Notes: generated by a model not told the origin, from the sequence alone. A stretch of DNA of 64,000 nucleotides from Bacteroidota bacterium (GCA_027487835.1 JAIYCU010000033.1:1-64000), one strand, 5' to 3'. Shown: positions 1-9,401, numbered from the stretch's first letter. A program made the numbers and translations.

Positions 1-90
1 AGCAGAGCTTACTTCGCCGAATTGGAGAAAGAGGCTACGTAAATCATCCTCAGTTGTGCTCCAGTTTAAATTTCCAATATAGATGTTCAT
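1..90 (-). CDS. RRM-domain RNA-binding protein, N-terminal fragment (cut by window edge)
   Basis: Translating the minus strand from an ATG at position 90 gives 30 codons that run off the left edge. The start reads MNIYIGNLNW, which matches the RNP-2 strand (I/V-Y-I/V-G-N-L) of an RNA recognition motif. It is followed by an acidic helix ending in LFLQFGEV, the usual RRM alpha-1 to beta-2 transition. Small single-RRM proteins of this kind are common in Bacteroidota and bind single-stranded RNA in the cytoplasm; many are cold-inducible. Only the first third of the domain is visible, so its full length and any glycine-rich tail are unknown. Confidence 0.8.
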   Translation of the reverse strand, partial: MNIYIGNLNWSTTEDDLRSLFLQFGEVSSA

Positions 91-182
91 TGATAAAATA
101 TAAGAAGCATCAAAGATAAACCTAGAACTTACTTTTCCAAATTTATTTCCAGAATTTTTCCAAAAAAGTGCCTGATAATGAT

Positions 183-3143
183 TTATTTGAGCGTGGTATA
201 GGTCATTTTTCGCCGTGTAGCCTCATAAATTAGGTCGTGTATTCTGGTTCTTATGTTCATATTAGCCAATTTATTATTGTCTGCACTTGGTTGAATTCTG
301 TTTGATAAGAAAATATAAACAAGCTGTGTTTTTGGATCTGCCCATGCATAGGTGCCTGTGAAACCAGAATGTCCAAAAGCTAGTGGAGAGGCATTTTTGC
401 TAGTAGGGGTTGATTTTAAGGGATTAGTTTCTGGCTTATCAAATCCGAGTCCTCGACGGCTATTCTTATGCTGCTTTTTGGTGAAAAGCTCAATTGTTGA
501 AGCCTTTAAGAAACGTGTGTTTCCATAAATACCATTATTTAATAGCATTTGCATAATTACAGCAACATCATTTGCATTAGAAAAAAGTCCAGCATGTCCA
601 CTAATCCCTCCCATCATTGCGGCTCCTGGATCATGGACAAATCCTACAAGGTTTTGTTTTCTAAAAATAGTATCATTTTCTGTAGGTGCAATTTGGTTTA
701 GAGATACATTTTTAAGCATTGGATTAAAGCACATAGTTCCTAGATTCAAAGGCTTATAAAAACTTTCTACCATAAAGCTCTCAAAGCTCTGATTACTTAT
801 GTTTTCAACTAGTTTTCTAAGTAATATGAAACCGAGATCTGAATATAGGTATTCCCCAGGGTTTTTCATTTCTGAGATGGAGATTGTATTAAAAATCTCT
901 TGTTCGTATTCTTTGGATATATATAAACTATCAGCCACTTGGGTATTGTAATGTATACTTTTGTATTTGCTGAAGACTGAAGAATCTTTATAGTTTTGAA
1001 GTAGTGCCTTTTTATAGAATGGAATAAATGCTGCAAACCCTGCTTGGTGCATTAATACGTCCTTTATGCTAATATGTTCCTTATTTGACCCTTTTAAGAA
1101 GGGAAGATATAAACCTAAATGGTCATTTAGACCGATTGCTTTATCATCATATAGCTTCATTATGGCGAGGGTGGTCGCAAGAATTTTAGTAAGTGAAGCA
1201 AGATCGTATAAGTGATGGTTTTCTACTTTTACGGAAGCACTATCATAGGTAAACTTACCAAAAGACTTACTATAAATTACCTTTCCTTCTGAGGCTACTA
1301 AAACTTGACAGCCCGGAAATGCTTTAACTTTTAAACCCTCTGTAACTATGGTGTCAATAAAACTTAAGGGTAGATGGTCGTAACCAGCTTCCTCTGGCAT
1401 TACATATTCTAATTTGTGAGTTAAGAAAGTTTCAATACCACTCCCTAATGGGAAGTTTGGATTTACTGAAACTGGCATTTTGCCCTTGCCTATTATTGTT
1501 CCTGCTAGAATTTGTGCAGATTGCTGATTATAAATGGGAAGATCTTCATATGCCACAATTACGTTTCTTGCATTTTGAAAATGCTGTAAAATATAGGGGT
1601 TACCGAGATTTACTAGGATGCATTTTCTATCGTTAATTAATCGATTTACAAATGCAATTTGCTGTTGGGTCAAACCAAGTTTTTTACTTACAAAACGGCT
1701 GGTACCGTGCAGGCTGATAATTACTAAATTATACCTTTGAAGAATTGAAAAAACAGAGTCAAAATTTTGAATAGACTCGTTTTTATCTATGGAAAAGTAA
1801 TCGGCTTTAATATAATTATTAAGCATTTTTTGAAAATCACTTTTCTTATTATAGCCAACTGCGATGCTAGCTATTTTATAATTTTGAGGATATTCTAGAG
1901 GAATTAAGTTATCTTGATTTTTAGCCACCACAATTCCCTTTTGAACAATTTTTTTTATCAGTAGATCTGTAGAACAGCAATTTAAATCATCATTCAAGTT
2001 TTCAAGTGAAATTGGTTTGAACCTATTTAAACCACTCCAATATTTAACCAATAATATTTTTTTACACGCACGGTCAATATCTATTTGGGAAATTTGCCCT
2101 GTTTTTAGGTATTCCTTTATCCAAAAAATACTGTTTGGAACATCTTCCACAAATAATAATAAATCATTGCCAGCAGCAAGGGCTTTTGCTGTTACCTCGC
2201 CACTCGAAGCATAGTTTGCAACTCCTTTCATATTTAAGCCATCTGAAACAACCAAGCCATCAAACCCTAATTCCTCTTTAAGCAAATCTTTAATAGCAAG
2301 TGATGAAATTGAAGTGGCTGTGTTTGCATTTGAATCAATAGCCGGCACAAAAAGATGTCCTACCATTATTGATCCTACTTTATTTTGAATCATCATCCTA
2401 AAAGGGTATAACTCTAAAGAGTCTAGGCGTTTTTTATTTCCAGTGATGATTGGCAATGCATGATGTGAATCTGATTCGGTATCTCCATGTCCTGGAAAGT
2501 GTTTAGCGCAAGCTAGAATATGATTTTCTTGTAATCCTTTTGCAAATGCAACGCCATGTTTTGCAACTATGTCTTTGCTTTCGCCAAAGCTTCTATCATT
2601 GATAACTGGATTTGACGGGTTATTATTGATATCAACATCTGGGGCAAAATTTAATTGAATACCCATTCTTTGGCAGTGTTTGGCTATTTCTGCCCCCATT
2701 AACTTAGTTAACTCAGGATCATTTGCCGCTCCAAGTATCATTTGCCTTGGAAAAACAGGGGTGCTGTCTAGTCGCATGTTAAGTCCCCACTCTCCATCAA
2801 TGCTTATAAGTAAAGGTATTTTGGCCGCTGATTGAAAACGATTAGTTAATACAACTTGTTTGTGTGGCGTACCTTTCATAAACATGAGTCCACCAACCTT
2901 ATGCTCTAAAATAATAGATTCAATATCATTTAGGTAGTTGCTGTCTCTTTGACTCCAAACCGCTACTGTAATAAGTTGAGCAATCTTCTCATCGTTTGAA
3001 AGTGTATTATAAACGGAATCTACCCAACTATTTGGCTTAGACCAATTAATTACATGGCTCTGCCCAAATAGATATTGAGAACAAATTAAAAAACTGAAGC
3101 AAAATAAAACGACACCCCTTAACATGTTACAAAAGAAAATCAT
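183..3143 (-). CDS. GH3 beta-N-acetylhexosaminidase (NagZ-like) fused to a serine beta-lactamase-like domain
   Basis: This 986-residue exported protein carries two enzyme domains. The N-terminal part (about residues 35-390) is glycoside hydrolase family 3 of the NagZ type. It has the KHFPGHGDT loop with its His/Asp pair near residue 213, and a VVSDGLNM segment near residue 300 that carries the nucleophilic Asp. A linking GH3 C-terminal-like segment follows. From about residue 600 there is a penicillin-binding/beta-lactamase-type serine hydrolase with SLTK (SxxK) near 648, YSD (the YxN position) and HSG near 925. Such fusions are known in Bacteroidota and probably act on peptidoglycan fragments in the periplasm. 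A second ATG six codons downstream (3125) gives a cleaner signal peptide (MLRGVVLFCFSFLICSQYLFG) and may be the true start. Substrate is inferred from family only. Confidence 0.9.
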   Translation of the reverse strand: MIFFCNMLRGVVLFCFSFLICSQYLFGQSHVINWSKPNSWVDSVYNTLSNDEKIAQLITVAVWSQRDSNYLNDIESIILEHKVGGLMFMKGTPHKQVVLTNRFQSAAKIPLLISIDGEWGLNMRLDSTPVFPRQMILGAANDPELTKLMGAEIAKHCQRMGIQLNFAPDVDINNNPSNPVINDRSFGESKDIVAKHGVAFAKGLQENHILACAKHFPGHGDTESDSHHALPIITGNKKRLDSLELYPFRMMIQNKVGSIMVGHLFVPAIDSNANTATSISSLAIKDLLKEELGFDGLVVSDGLNMKGVANYASSGEVTAKALAAGNDLLLFVEDVPNSIFWIKEYLKTGQISQIDIDRACKKILLVKYWSGLNRFKPISLENLNDDLNCCSTDLLIKKIVQKGIVVAKNQDNLIPLEYPQNYKIASIAVGYNKKSDFQKMLNNYIKADYFSIDKNESIQNFDSVFSILQRYNLVIISLHGTSRFVSKKLGLTQQQIAFVNRLINDRKCILVNLGNPYILQHFQNARNVIVAYEDLPIYNQQSAQILAGTIIGKGKMPVSVNPNFPLGSGIETFLTHKLEYVMPEEAGYDHLPLSFIDTIVTEGLKVKAFPGCQVLVASEGKVIYSKSFGKFTYDSASVKVENHHLYDLASLTKILATTLAIMKLYDDKAIGLNDHLGLYLPFLKGSNKEHISIKDVLMHQAGFAAFIPFYKKALLQNYKDSSVFSKYKSIHYNTQVADSLYISKEYEQEIFNTISISEMKNPGEYLYSDLGFILLRKLVENISNQSFESFMVESFYKPLNLGTMCFNPMLKNVSLNQIAPTENDTIFRKQNLVGFVHDPGAAMMGGISGHAGLFSNANDVAVIMQMLLNNGIYGNTRFLKASTIELFTKKQHKNSRRGLGFDKPETNPLKSTPTSKNASPLAFGHSGFTGTYAWADPKTQLVYIFLSNRIQPSADNNKLANMNIRTRIHDLIYEATRRKMTYTTLK
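2014..2023 (+). repeat. Iterated decamer copy GGTTTGAACC (RFKP frame)
   Basis: Exact copy inside the GH3 fusion gene; on the coding strand it reads GGTTCAAACC and encodes the Phe-Lys-Pro of NRFKPIS. This is the only exact copy in this frame. Confidence 0.85.
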
Positions 3144-3248
3144 TCAACGCATAATTCAGGAAAAAGTAGTGACAACTTATAAACCGGAAATAGGTTGAAA
3201 GTTCTCCACAGGAATAATAGTGTGTAAAAAAATGGATTGATTTGCAGT

Positions 3249-5054
3249 ATGAGTGATGCAATACGTTTGTTACCGGATCATGTGGCTAGCCAAATTGCAG
3301 CTGGGGAGGTTATTCAACGTCCTGCCTCCGTCGTTAAAGAGCTTTTAGACAATGCCATTGATGCAGAAAGCGCAAGAATTGAAATTTTTATAAAGGATGC
3401 TGGAAAATCTTTAATTCAGGTAATTGACAATGGTAAAGGCATGTCTTTTACGGATGCAAGAATCTGTTGGGAAAGACATGCAACCTCAAAAATTAGCTTA
3501 ACAGAGGATTTGTTTAAAATAAGTACGATGGGATTTAGGGGCGAAGCCCTTGCAAGTATTGCCTCTATCGCTCAGGTGGAAATGAAAACCAAGAGAGATA
3601 TTGATGAATTAGGTTCAATCATATTAATTGAAGGTTCTCAAGTTAAAAAGCATGAACCTGCTGCCCTAAATAGGGGAACACAAGTTTTAGTTAAGAATTT
3701 ATTTTATAACATTCCTGCACGAAGAAACTTTTTAAAATCAAATCCAGTAGAGTGGAAGCATATTTTAGAAGAATTTACTCGAACTGCACTTGCAAATCCA
3801 AGCGTAGCATTAAAGTTGGTTCATAATGATGATGTTCAGTTTGACCTCCCTTCTCATAACATTTTTGAGCGAGTGAAGTCTATATTTTCAGATAGAAAGG
3901 ATGTAGATTATATTTGGTTTGAAGAACAAACAAGCATTATAAAAATCGAAGGTTTTATTGGCAGGCCTGAAATTGCAAAACGCATAAGAGGTGAGCAATT
4001 TTTCTATGTTAATAAGCGGTTTTTTAAAGATAATTATTTAAATCATGCTGTAAACAATGCGTTTGAAGGAATGCTTGCCAAGGAACAGTTTCCATTGTAT
4101 GTTATTTACATTTCGATTGATCCAGCCCAGATTGATATAAATATACACCCAACAAAAACCGAGATAAAATTTGAGGATGAAAAAAATATTTATCAAATTC
4201 TTCGAGCAGTAGTTAGAAAGGCCTTAGCTTCTCACATTCAAATGCCCGAAGAAAAAGGCTTTGACGATAATCAATTTATGAACTTGCAGTTAAATCCGCC
4301 AAGTTATAAGGATGTACAACCCTTTCAAACGGTAGGTAATTCTAAGGTTGATTTTAACGGATGGGATGGATTTAAAGATCAATACCAAGCCCAAAGAAAT
4401 CGCAATAATCAGAGCTGGGAGTTGATGTTTAAAGGCTCTGCGGTTACTCCTCAAGAAACCCCACAAACGAATTTGCCTCTTAATGATGATATCATTGATA
4501 CTAGGGTGTTTTTTCAACTTAATAATCAGTTTATTGTTACACCCATTAAAAGCGGAATGATGATTATTAATCAGCAAACTGCCCATGAACGAATATTATT
4601 CGAAAAGTACCTAGAAGCGCTAGAAAGGAATCCCATAGTTAGTCAGCAATTGCTTTTCCCAAAAGTAATTACAGTAAATGCCACTGATGAAGCTATATTA
4701 CTTGAAATTTTACCAGAAATGGCTGCATTAGGGTTTACAATTAATGCATTTGGTAAAAGTACTTTTGTGATTAATGGCTTGCCTGCAGAGTTACATTTAG
4801 AAAATGAAACAGTGCTGTTATCAGAAATTATTGAGACCTACCGTAACACGCTTACACCAGATGGAAGCAAGAATAAACATGTGGCTAGAACATTAGCAAA
4901 ACGGGCGGCAATAAAATCAGGAGTAAGGTTAAAAGCTGAAGAAATGAATCGTTTGGTGGACGAACTTTTTGCCTGCAGAGAACCGCAGTTTGCTCCAGAT
5001 GGGAAGCCTTGTGTGAGCAAATTAACTTTAGAGGATTTATCTAAAATGTTCTAA
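3249..5054 (+). CDS. mutL: DNA mismatch repair protein MutL
   Basis: MutL couples mismatch recognition by MutS to strand incision and excision. The N-terminal GHKL ATPase is intact: LLDNAIDA (about residue 37), DNGKGM (about 60) and GFRGEALAS (about 95), followed by the transducer domain with the KRFFKD and HPTKTEIKF segments. The reading frame extends upstream to a TTG at 3237, but the ATG at 3249 gives the standard MSDAIRLLPDHVASQIAAGEV-type start. The C-terminal domain is unusual: where endonuclease-type MutL has DQHA(x)2E, this protein has NQQTAHE (about residue 440), and the late CPHGRP motif is APDGKP (about 582). The metal-binding Asp, His and Cys are therefore replaced, so it is probably not a nicking endonuclease. 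Confidence 0.96.
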   Translation: MSDAIRLLPDHVASQIAAGEVIQRPASVVKELLDNAIDAESARIEIFIKDAGKSLIQVIDNGKGMSFTDARICWERHATSKISLTEDLFKISTMGFRGEALASIASIAQVEMKTKRDIDELGSIILIEGSQVKKHEPAALNRGTQVLVKNLFYNIPARRNFLKSNPVEWKHILEEFTRTALANPSVALKLVHNDDVQFDLPSHNIFERVKSIFSDRKDVDYIWFEEQTSIIKIEGFIGRPEIAKRIRGEQFFYVNKRFFKDNYLNHAVNNAFEGMLAKEQFPLYVIYISIDPAQIDINIHPTKTEIKFEDEKNIYQILRAVVRKALASHIQMPEEKGFDDNQFMNLQLNPPSYKDVQPFQTVGNSKVDFNGWDGFKDQYQAQRNRNNQSWELMFKGSAVTPQETPQTNLPLNDDIIDTRVFFQLNNQFIVTPIKSGMMIINQQTAHERILFEKYLEALERNPIVSQQLLFPKVITVNATDEAILLEILPEMAALGFTINAFGKSTFVINGLPAELHLENETVLLSEIIETYRNTLTPDGSKNKHVARTLAKRAAIKSGVRLKAEEMNRLVDELFACREPQFAPDGKPCVSKLTLEDLSKMF

Positions 5055-5091
5055 ATGCGCTAAATCGTAAAAATAGCTAACTTGCGCACAA

Positions 5092-5916
5092 ATGTTTCAA
5101 CAAGTTAGACCCTCAGCCTTCCCGCCAGTCGTAAAAAATTTGCTAATCATAAATGGCTTGTGCTTTTTAGCGAATATAGTTTTAGCTGATCGTGGGATTA
5201 TTGATTTAAATGCCAAGTTAGGACTTTATTATCCAGAATCTGCGTACTTTAAGCCATATCAGCTTATTTCACATGTTTTTATGCATGGAAGCATGTTCCA
5301 TTTACTATCAAATATGTTTAGTTTATGGATGTTCGGAAGTCAGCTCGAAAACTATTGGGGACCAAAGCGATTTTTCATATTTTATTTTGTAACAGCATTG
5401 GGAGCGGCTGCATTACACTTAGGTGTAAATGCTTACGAAATTCAGCAAACAAAAGAAATTGTTTCGCAATTTTTGGCAAATCCAGATTATGATGGCTTTT
5501 GGTCTTTAATTAATAAAGATGTGATATTATCAAATGACGACAGAATCGTTGAATTTATGTCGGCATGGAAACAAAACCCCAATAATCCTGAGTTTATTGC
5601 AGGCGCAAAAGAAATTGCAGATTTCATGGTGTTGAGAAAAATGAATGTACCTGTGGTTGGTGCAAGTGGAGCTGTTTTTGGGCTTTTATTGGGGTATGGA
5701 ATGTTATTTCCAAATACAATGTTAATGTTACTATTTTTCCCATTTCCGATTAAAGCAAAGTATTTTGTAATGATTTTTGGCGCTTTTGAATTATATCAAG
5801 GTTTTACAAATGACCCTTCAGATAATGTTGCTCATTTTGCCCATTTAGGAGGCATGTTGTTTGGATTTATTCTCTTGAAAATTTGGAATAAAACAGACAG
5901 AAGGCATTTTTATTAA
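5092..5916 (+). CDS. Rhomboid family intramembrane serine protease
   Basis: The protein has 274 residues with about six membrane helices. It shows the rhomboid hallmarks HVFMHGSMFHLLSNMF (helix 2 with the HxxxN pair), GASGAVFG near residue 189 (catalytic Ser in the GxSG motif) and HFAHLGGMLFG near 248 (catalytic His). Rhomboids cleave transmembrane segments of membrane proteins. Between the first helices and the GASG helix lies an extra soluble stretch of about 60 residues rich in charged amino acids, an insertion not needed for the fold. It starts 37 bp after mutL on the same strand. A second, different rhomboid lies at 30226. Substrates unknown. Confidence 0.92.
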   Translation: MFQQVRPSAFPPVVKNLLIINGLCFLANIVLADRGIIDLNAKLGLYYPESAYFKPYQLISHVFMHGSMFHLLSNMFSLWMFGSQLENYWGPKRFFIFYFVTALGAAALHLGVNAYEIQQTKEIVSQFLANPDYDGFWSLINKDVILSNDDRIVEFMSAWKQNPNNPEFIAGAKEIADFMVLRKMNVPVVGASGAVFGLLLGYGMLFPNTMLMLLFFPFPIKAKYFVMIFGAFELYQGFTNDPSDNVAHFAHLGGMLFGFILLKIWNKTDRRHFY

Positions 5917-5973
5917 TGGTTTGATAGCTTTTTCATTTCATGCGAATTATTAAATAGGTTTATTAATTATACA

Positions 5974-7425
5974 ATGAATGCAATACTTTTACTAGGCTTT
6001 ATCCTTGCCTATTTTTTGGTTTTACTGGCTGTGGCTTATTTCACAAGTAAAGGTTCAACAAACCATACTTTTTTTATAGGAAATAAAAGCAGCCACTGGG
6101 CTTTAGTAGCATTTGGAATGATTGGTACCTCATTATCGGGCGTAACCTTTATCTCTGTCCCTGGAACAGTGGGAGCAAGTAATTTCAGTTATTTTCAAGT
6201 GGTTATAGGTTATTTTTTAGGTTACTTTGTAGTGGCTTACGTTCTTCTTCCTTTATATTACAAGCTAAATTTAACTTCTATATACGATTATTTGCTGCAA
6301 AGATTTGGGGTATTATCATATAAAACAGGAGCCTTATTTTTTATAGTTTCTAGAACTCTTGGTGCTACCCTGCGTTTATATTTAGTTATTAATGTACTTC
6401 AGGTTTTTATCTTAAACGCACTAGGAATTAGTTTTCATCTAACAGCCATACTTATTTTGTTAATGATTCTATTATACACACTTAAGGGAGGTGTAAAAAC
6501 AATAGTTTGGACAGATACCTTACAAACCTTCTTTATGTTATTAGCCTTAGTGGTATGCGTTTTTTATATCGTGAATAGTTTAGGTTTTAGCCTAGGTTCA
6601 GCGCTTAAACAACTTAACGATAGTGGGCATACAGCAATAATTAACGGAGATTTTTGGGATAAAAAATACTTTTTAAAACAAATAATTGGCGGTGCGTTTA
6701 TCACAATAGCAATGACAGGTTTAGACCAAGAAATGATGCAAAAAAATATCAGTGTAAAAACTTTAGGTGGCGCTCAGAAAAACATGGTTTTATTTAGTAG
6801 TGTAATGGTATTTGTTAATTTCCTTTTTCTAATGCTAGGTGGAGTCTTATTTTTATTCGCCCAATCAAATGGTTTGAACCTACAAGGCGATGATTTATTT
6901 CCAAGCATTGCCATGTACCAAATGCCTCCTTTTATTTCAATTATTTTTATAATTGGTTTGATTTCTGCGCTTTTTCCAAGTGCTGATGGCGCGATAACTG
7001 CTCTAACCTCCTCCTTTTGCATTGATATAATTGGAATGCAACGAAATACAAAAATGAATGAAGTTAGAAAATCAAATTTAAGAATGTTGATCCACTTGGG
7101 GTTTGCAGTCTTGTTTTTAATAATGGTTTATTACTTTAAATACTTAAACAATAAGTCTATAATTACCATTTTACTTGATATTGCAGGATATACATATGGC
7201 CCTTTATTGGGTTTATTTGCTTTTGGAATTCTAACTAAGCACCAAATAAAAGATAATTTAGGACCGGTGGTTTGTTTGCTTTCACCAATTATTTGCTATT
7301 TGTACCAAAGTCAAGTTCAGGTTTATTTTGGATGGCGATATCAAGTAGGCATTGAAATGTTATTGGTAAATGGTTTGCTTACATTTTTAGGTCTTTGGTT
7401 AATTAGGAAAAAAGCACTAGTTTAA
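5974..7425 (+). CDS. Sodium:solute symporter (SSS family)
   Basis: This 483-residue protein has about 13 predicted membrane helices. The N-terminal half has the SSS pattern: FFIGNKSSHW after helix 1, then GMIGTSLSGVTFISVPG in the discontinuous helix that lines the sodium and substrate sites. Later come LKGGVKTIVWTDTLQ, typical of the family, and ISALFPSADGAITALTSSF. SSS proteins use the sodium gradient to import sugars, amino acids, carboxylates or similar solutes; the substrate cannot be told from sequence. The stop codon overlaps the next ATG by one base (TAATG), so the downstream AlbA-type gene is probably translationally coupled. Confidence 0.93.
   Translation: MNAILLLGFILAYFLVLLAVAYFTSKGSTNHTFFIGNKSSHWALVAFGMIGTSLSGVTFISVPGTVGASNFSYFQVVIGYFLGYFVVAYVLLPLYYKLNLTSIYDYLLQRFGVLSYKTGALFFIVSRTLGATLRLYLVINVLQVFILNALGISFHLTAILILLMILLYTLKGGVKTIVWTDTLQTFFMLLALVVCVFYIVNSLGFSLGSALKQLNDSGHTAIINGDFWDKKYFLKQIIGGAFITIAMTGLDQEMMQKNISVKTLGGAQKNMVLFSSVMVFVNFLFLMLGGVLFLFAQSNGLNLQGDDLFPSIAMYQMPPFISIIFIIGLISALFPSADGAITALTSSFCIDIIGMQRNTKMNEVRKSNLRMLIHLGFAVLFLIMVYYFKYLNNKSIITILLDIAGYTYGPLLGLFAFGILTKHQIKDNLGPVVCLLSPIICYLYQSQVQVYFGWRYQVGIEMLLVNGLLTFLGLWLIRKKALV
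6871..6880 (+). repeat. Iterated decamer copy GGTTTGAACC (GLN frame)
   Basis: Exact copy inside the symporter gene, encoding Gly-Leu-Asn of NGLNLQGD in a loop between membrane helices. Confidence 0.85.
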
Positions 7426-8054
7426 TGGCACCACACCTACTTTTATTAAGAATTGCTAATGGCGAGAATGAGGTGCTGGATTTTAAAAAAACCATTTCTT
7501 CTGCTTCAAAAATTGCAAAAACACTTAGTGCATTCGCTAATCATAGGGGTGGCACTTTGTTAGTTGGGGTAAACGATAATAAAACCATAAGTGGGGTTAG
7601 AAGTGAAGAAGAAAAATATATGTTGGAACTAGCTGCTGGATTTTATTTGAAGCCACCTATCACGCTTGAAATTAGAGAGTGGGATTTTGGAGGAAAAACT
7701 GTTTTAGAAGCAATTGTTCCAGAAGGAAATCTTAAGCCATACTATGCCAAGGATGAAGAAGGTAAATGGTGGGTTCACATTAGGGTTAACGACCAATCAT
7801 TACTGGCAAGTAAAGTTGTAGTGGAGGTGTTAAAAAGGAATTCAGGGAATCAGATTAACATAATCAAGTATTCTGAAAATGAGCAAGCGGTGCTTAAAAG
7901 ATTAGATTTAAATGGTCGATTAACCCTTAAAGAAATTTGTAAAATGTTAAATATATCTAGGTGGAGGGCTCAAAAGATGTTAGTGAGTTTGGTAAGTGCC
8001 GGGGTTGTTAGGTCTCATACTACCGAGAAGGAAGAGTTTTTTACCTTAAGCTGA
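7425..8054 (+). CDS. AlbA_2/Schlafen-type (divergent AAA_4) protein with C-terminal winged helix
   Basis: The protein has 209 residues. The N-terminal half matches the AlbA_2 (former AAA_4, Schlafen-like) domain: GENEVLDFKKTISSASKIAKTLSAFAN followed by GGTLLVGVNDN. It continues with a beta-rich segment ending in WWVHIRVNDQS. The last 60 residues read as a winged helix (LNGRLTLKEICKMLNISRWRAQKMLVSLVSAGVV). Proteins of this arrangement are usually annotated as ATP-binding or putative transcriptional regulators; the biochemical role is not established. It overlaps the symporter stop by one base, which suggests a joint function such as regulating or modulating uptake. That link is inference from position only. 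Confidence 0.8.
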   Translation: MAPHLLLLRIANGENEVLDFKKTISSASKIAKTLSAFANHRGGTLLVGVNDNKTISGVRSEEEKYMLELAAGFYLKPPITLEIREWDFGGKTVLEAIVPEGNLKPYYAKDEEGKWWVHIRVNDQSLLASKVVVEVLKRNSGNQINIIKYSENEQAVLKRLDLNGRLTLKEICKMLNISRWRAQKMLVSLVSAGVVRSHTTEKEEFFTLS

Positions 8055-8097
8055 TAATAAAGGATAATTTTAGAAACTAAGGCCCGAAATTTGTAAA

Positions 8098-8649
8098 ATG
8101 AATTATATGAAAAATTGTATTTCCCTTATAGTGTTTCTTTTTGTTGTTTTATTCAGTACAAAAATTAATGCACAAACGCACAATCATAACAAAGGTTCTG
8201 CAACACAAACACCCAATAGTGGCTATCAGCCAAACGGAAAAAATGTAGAAATTGCCTCACGTTATATATATTATTTAGACAATGGTTTCGAGCAAATAGA
8301 TTTGTTAAAGGTGCCAAGTATCAACAAGCAATTTTTTAATTTAGGAAATCCTAAATTGGTTATTTATGATAAGAATGATAAGAGTAAAAAGAACCTTTTA
8401 GTATCATTTACTTTAATGGTTGAACCTAATATTCCAGACTTTCATGGTAAGGCATACCAAAATTATAATCAATTTTTTACAAACGATTGTAGGCAAGCTG
8501 TTACAGTTTGTCCGAAAGGGAGTAAGATAACTTTTGTAGAAGTTAGATTATCTACCACCCTTCCTCAAGCGGTGCAGCAAGCGCCAGGTTCAAAGCATGT
8601 TTTACCACAAGGAATGCTGCCAGTTGCATTTTATTTGTTGATAGAATAA
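8098..8649 (+). CDS. Secreted protein of unknown function
   Basis: I do not recognise a family. The 183-residue product begins with a lysine followed by a long hydrophobic stretch (MKNCISLIVFLFVVLFSTKINA, using the ATG at 8107) and a likely signal peptidase I site before QTHNHNKG. A Ser/Thr/Asn-rich linker and a globular region of about 140 residues follow. The globular region holds two cysteines in NDCRQAVTVC, which could form a disulfide. No lipobox and no T9SS C-terminal sorting domain are evident. The first ATG at 8098 only adds MNY. It lies 45 bp from purQ on the same strand without obvious functional connection. Confidence 0.7.
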   Translation: MNYMKNCISLIVFLFVVLFSTKINAQTHNHNKGSATQTPNSGYQPNGKNVEIASRYIYYLDNGFEQIDLLKVPSINKQFFNLGNPKLVIYDKNDKSKKNLLVSFTLMVEPNIPDFHGKAYQNYNQFFTNDCRQAVTVCPKGSKITFVEVRLSTTLPQAVQQAPGSKHVLPQGMLPVAFYLLIE

Positions 8650-8669
8650 ATAATTTAAAAGCCAGCCCT

Positions 8670-8677
8670 TACTTTTG
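8670..8677 (+). promoter_or_regulatory. -7-like element TACTTTTG upstream of purQ
   Basis: It matches the Bacteroidota TAnnTTTG -7 consensus 17 bp before the purQ ATG. No TTG lies at the expected upstream spacing, so the assignment is tentative. Confidence 0.35.
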
Positions 8678-8694
8678 TAATAAATCTATTGTTT

Positions 8695-9390
8695 ATGAAA
8701 GTTGGTGTAATCGTATTTCCAGGTTCAAATTGTGATGAGGACGCTGTTGCTGCATTTAGAGATCAATTTGGCTGTGAAACAGTTAAGTTGTGGCATAAAG
8801 ACAACGATTTACAAGCTTGTGATTTAATTTTTTTACCTGGTGGGTTTAGTTATGGCGATTACTTAAGAAGTGGTGCCATTGCTAGATTTTCGCCAATTAT
8901 GCAAAATGTTATTGATTTTGCCGCCAAAGGCGGGTTGGTTTGGGGCGTTTGTAATGGATTTCAAATTTTATGTGAAAGCCAATTGCTTCCAGGCGCCTTG
9001 TTACATAATGACCATCAGAAGTTTAATTGTAAAAATGTTTTTATAAAAGCAAATACTACTGAATCCCTCATTACTTCAAATTTAACGGTAAATACAGCAC
9101 TTCAAATTCCAATAGCCCATGGTGAAGGTAGATACTATTGCGATGAAGCTAATTTACTTAAGCTAAAATCAAACAATCAAATTTTGTTCACTTATTGTGA
9201 TGCCAATGGAAATGAAACAGATGGGTCTAACCCCAATGGTTCTTTGCAAAATATTGCTGGTATTTGCAATGAAAAAAGAAATGTGTTTGGCATGATGCCA
9301 CATCCAGAACGTGCAGTTGACACAGAACTTTATAATACAGATGGAAGAGGCTTATTTCAATCGCTTTTAGCCTCATTTGAATTGGTTTAA
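8695..9390 (+). CDS. purQ: Phosphoribosylformylglycinamidine synthase subunit PurQ
   Basis: This is the glutaminase subunit of FGAM synthetase in de novo purine synthesis; it releases ammonia from glutamine for the PurL subunit. It is a class I glutamine amidotransferase with GSNCDEDA at the N-terminus, FLPGGFSYGDYLRSGAIA, the nucleophile elbow GVCNGFQ (Cys about residue 85) and the catalytic His/Glu in MMPHPERA near the C-terminus. At 231 residues it has normal PurQ length. The frame opens at a TTG at 8689, but the ATG at 8695 gives the conserved MKVGVIVFPGSNCD start. PurL and PurS are not in the window. Confidence 0.96.
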   Translation: MKVGVIVFPGSNCDEDAVAAFRDQFGCETVKLWHKDNDLQACDLIFLPGGFSYGDYLRSGAIARFSPIMQNVIDFAAKGGLVWGVCNGFQILCESQLLPGALLHNDHQKFNCKNVFIKANTTESLITSNLTVNTALQIPIAHGEGRYYCDEANLLKLKSNNQILFTYCDANGNETDGSNPNGSLQNIAGICNEKRNVFGMMPHPERAVDTELYNTDGRGLFQSLLASFELV

Positions 9391-9401
9391 ACTTTATCCA
9401 A

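Noticed and set aside
6774-7022. Antisense ORFs of 60-106 codons inside the symporter, glyA, pullulanase and other genes
   Set aside because: They lie wholly inside well-supported genes on the other strand or in other frames and show no family features.
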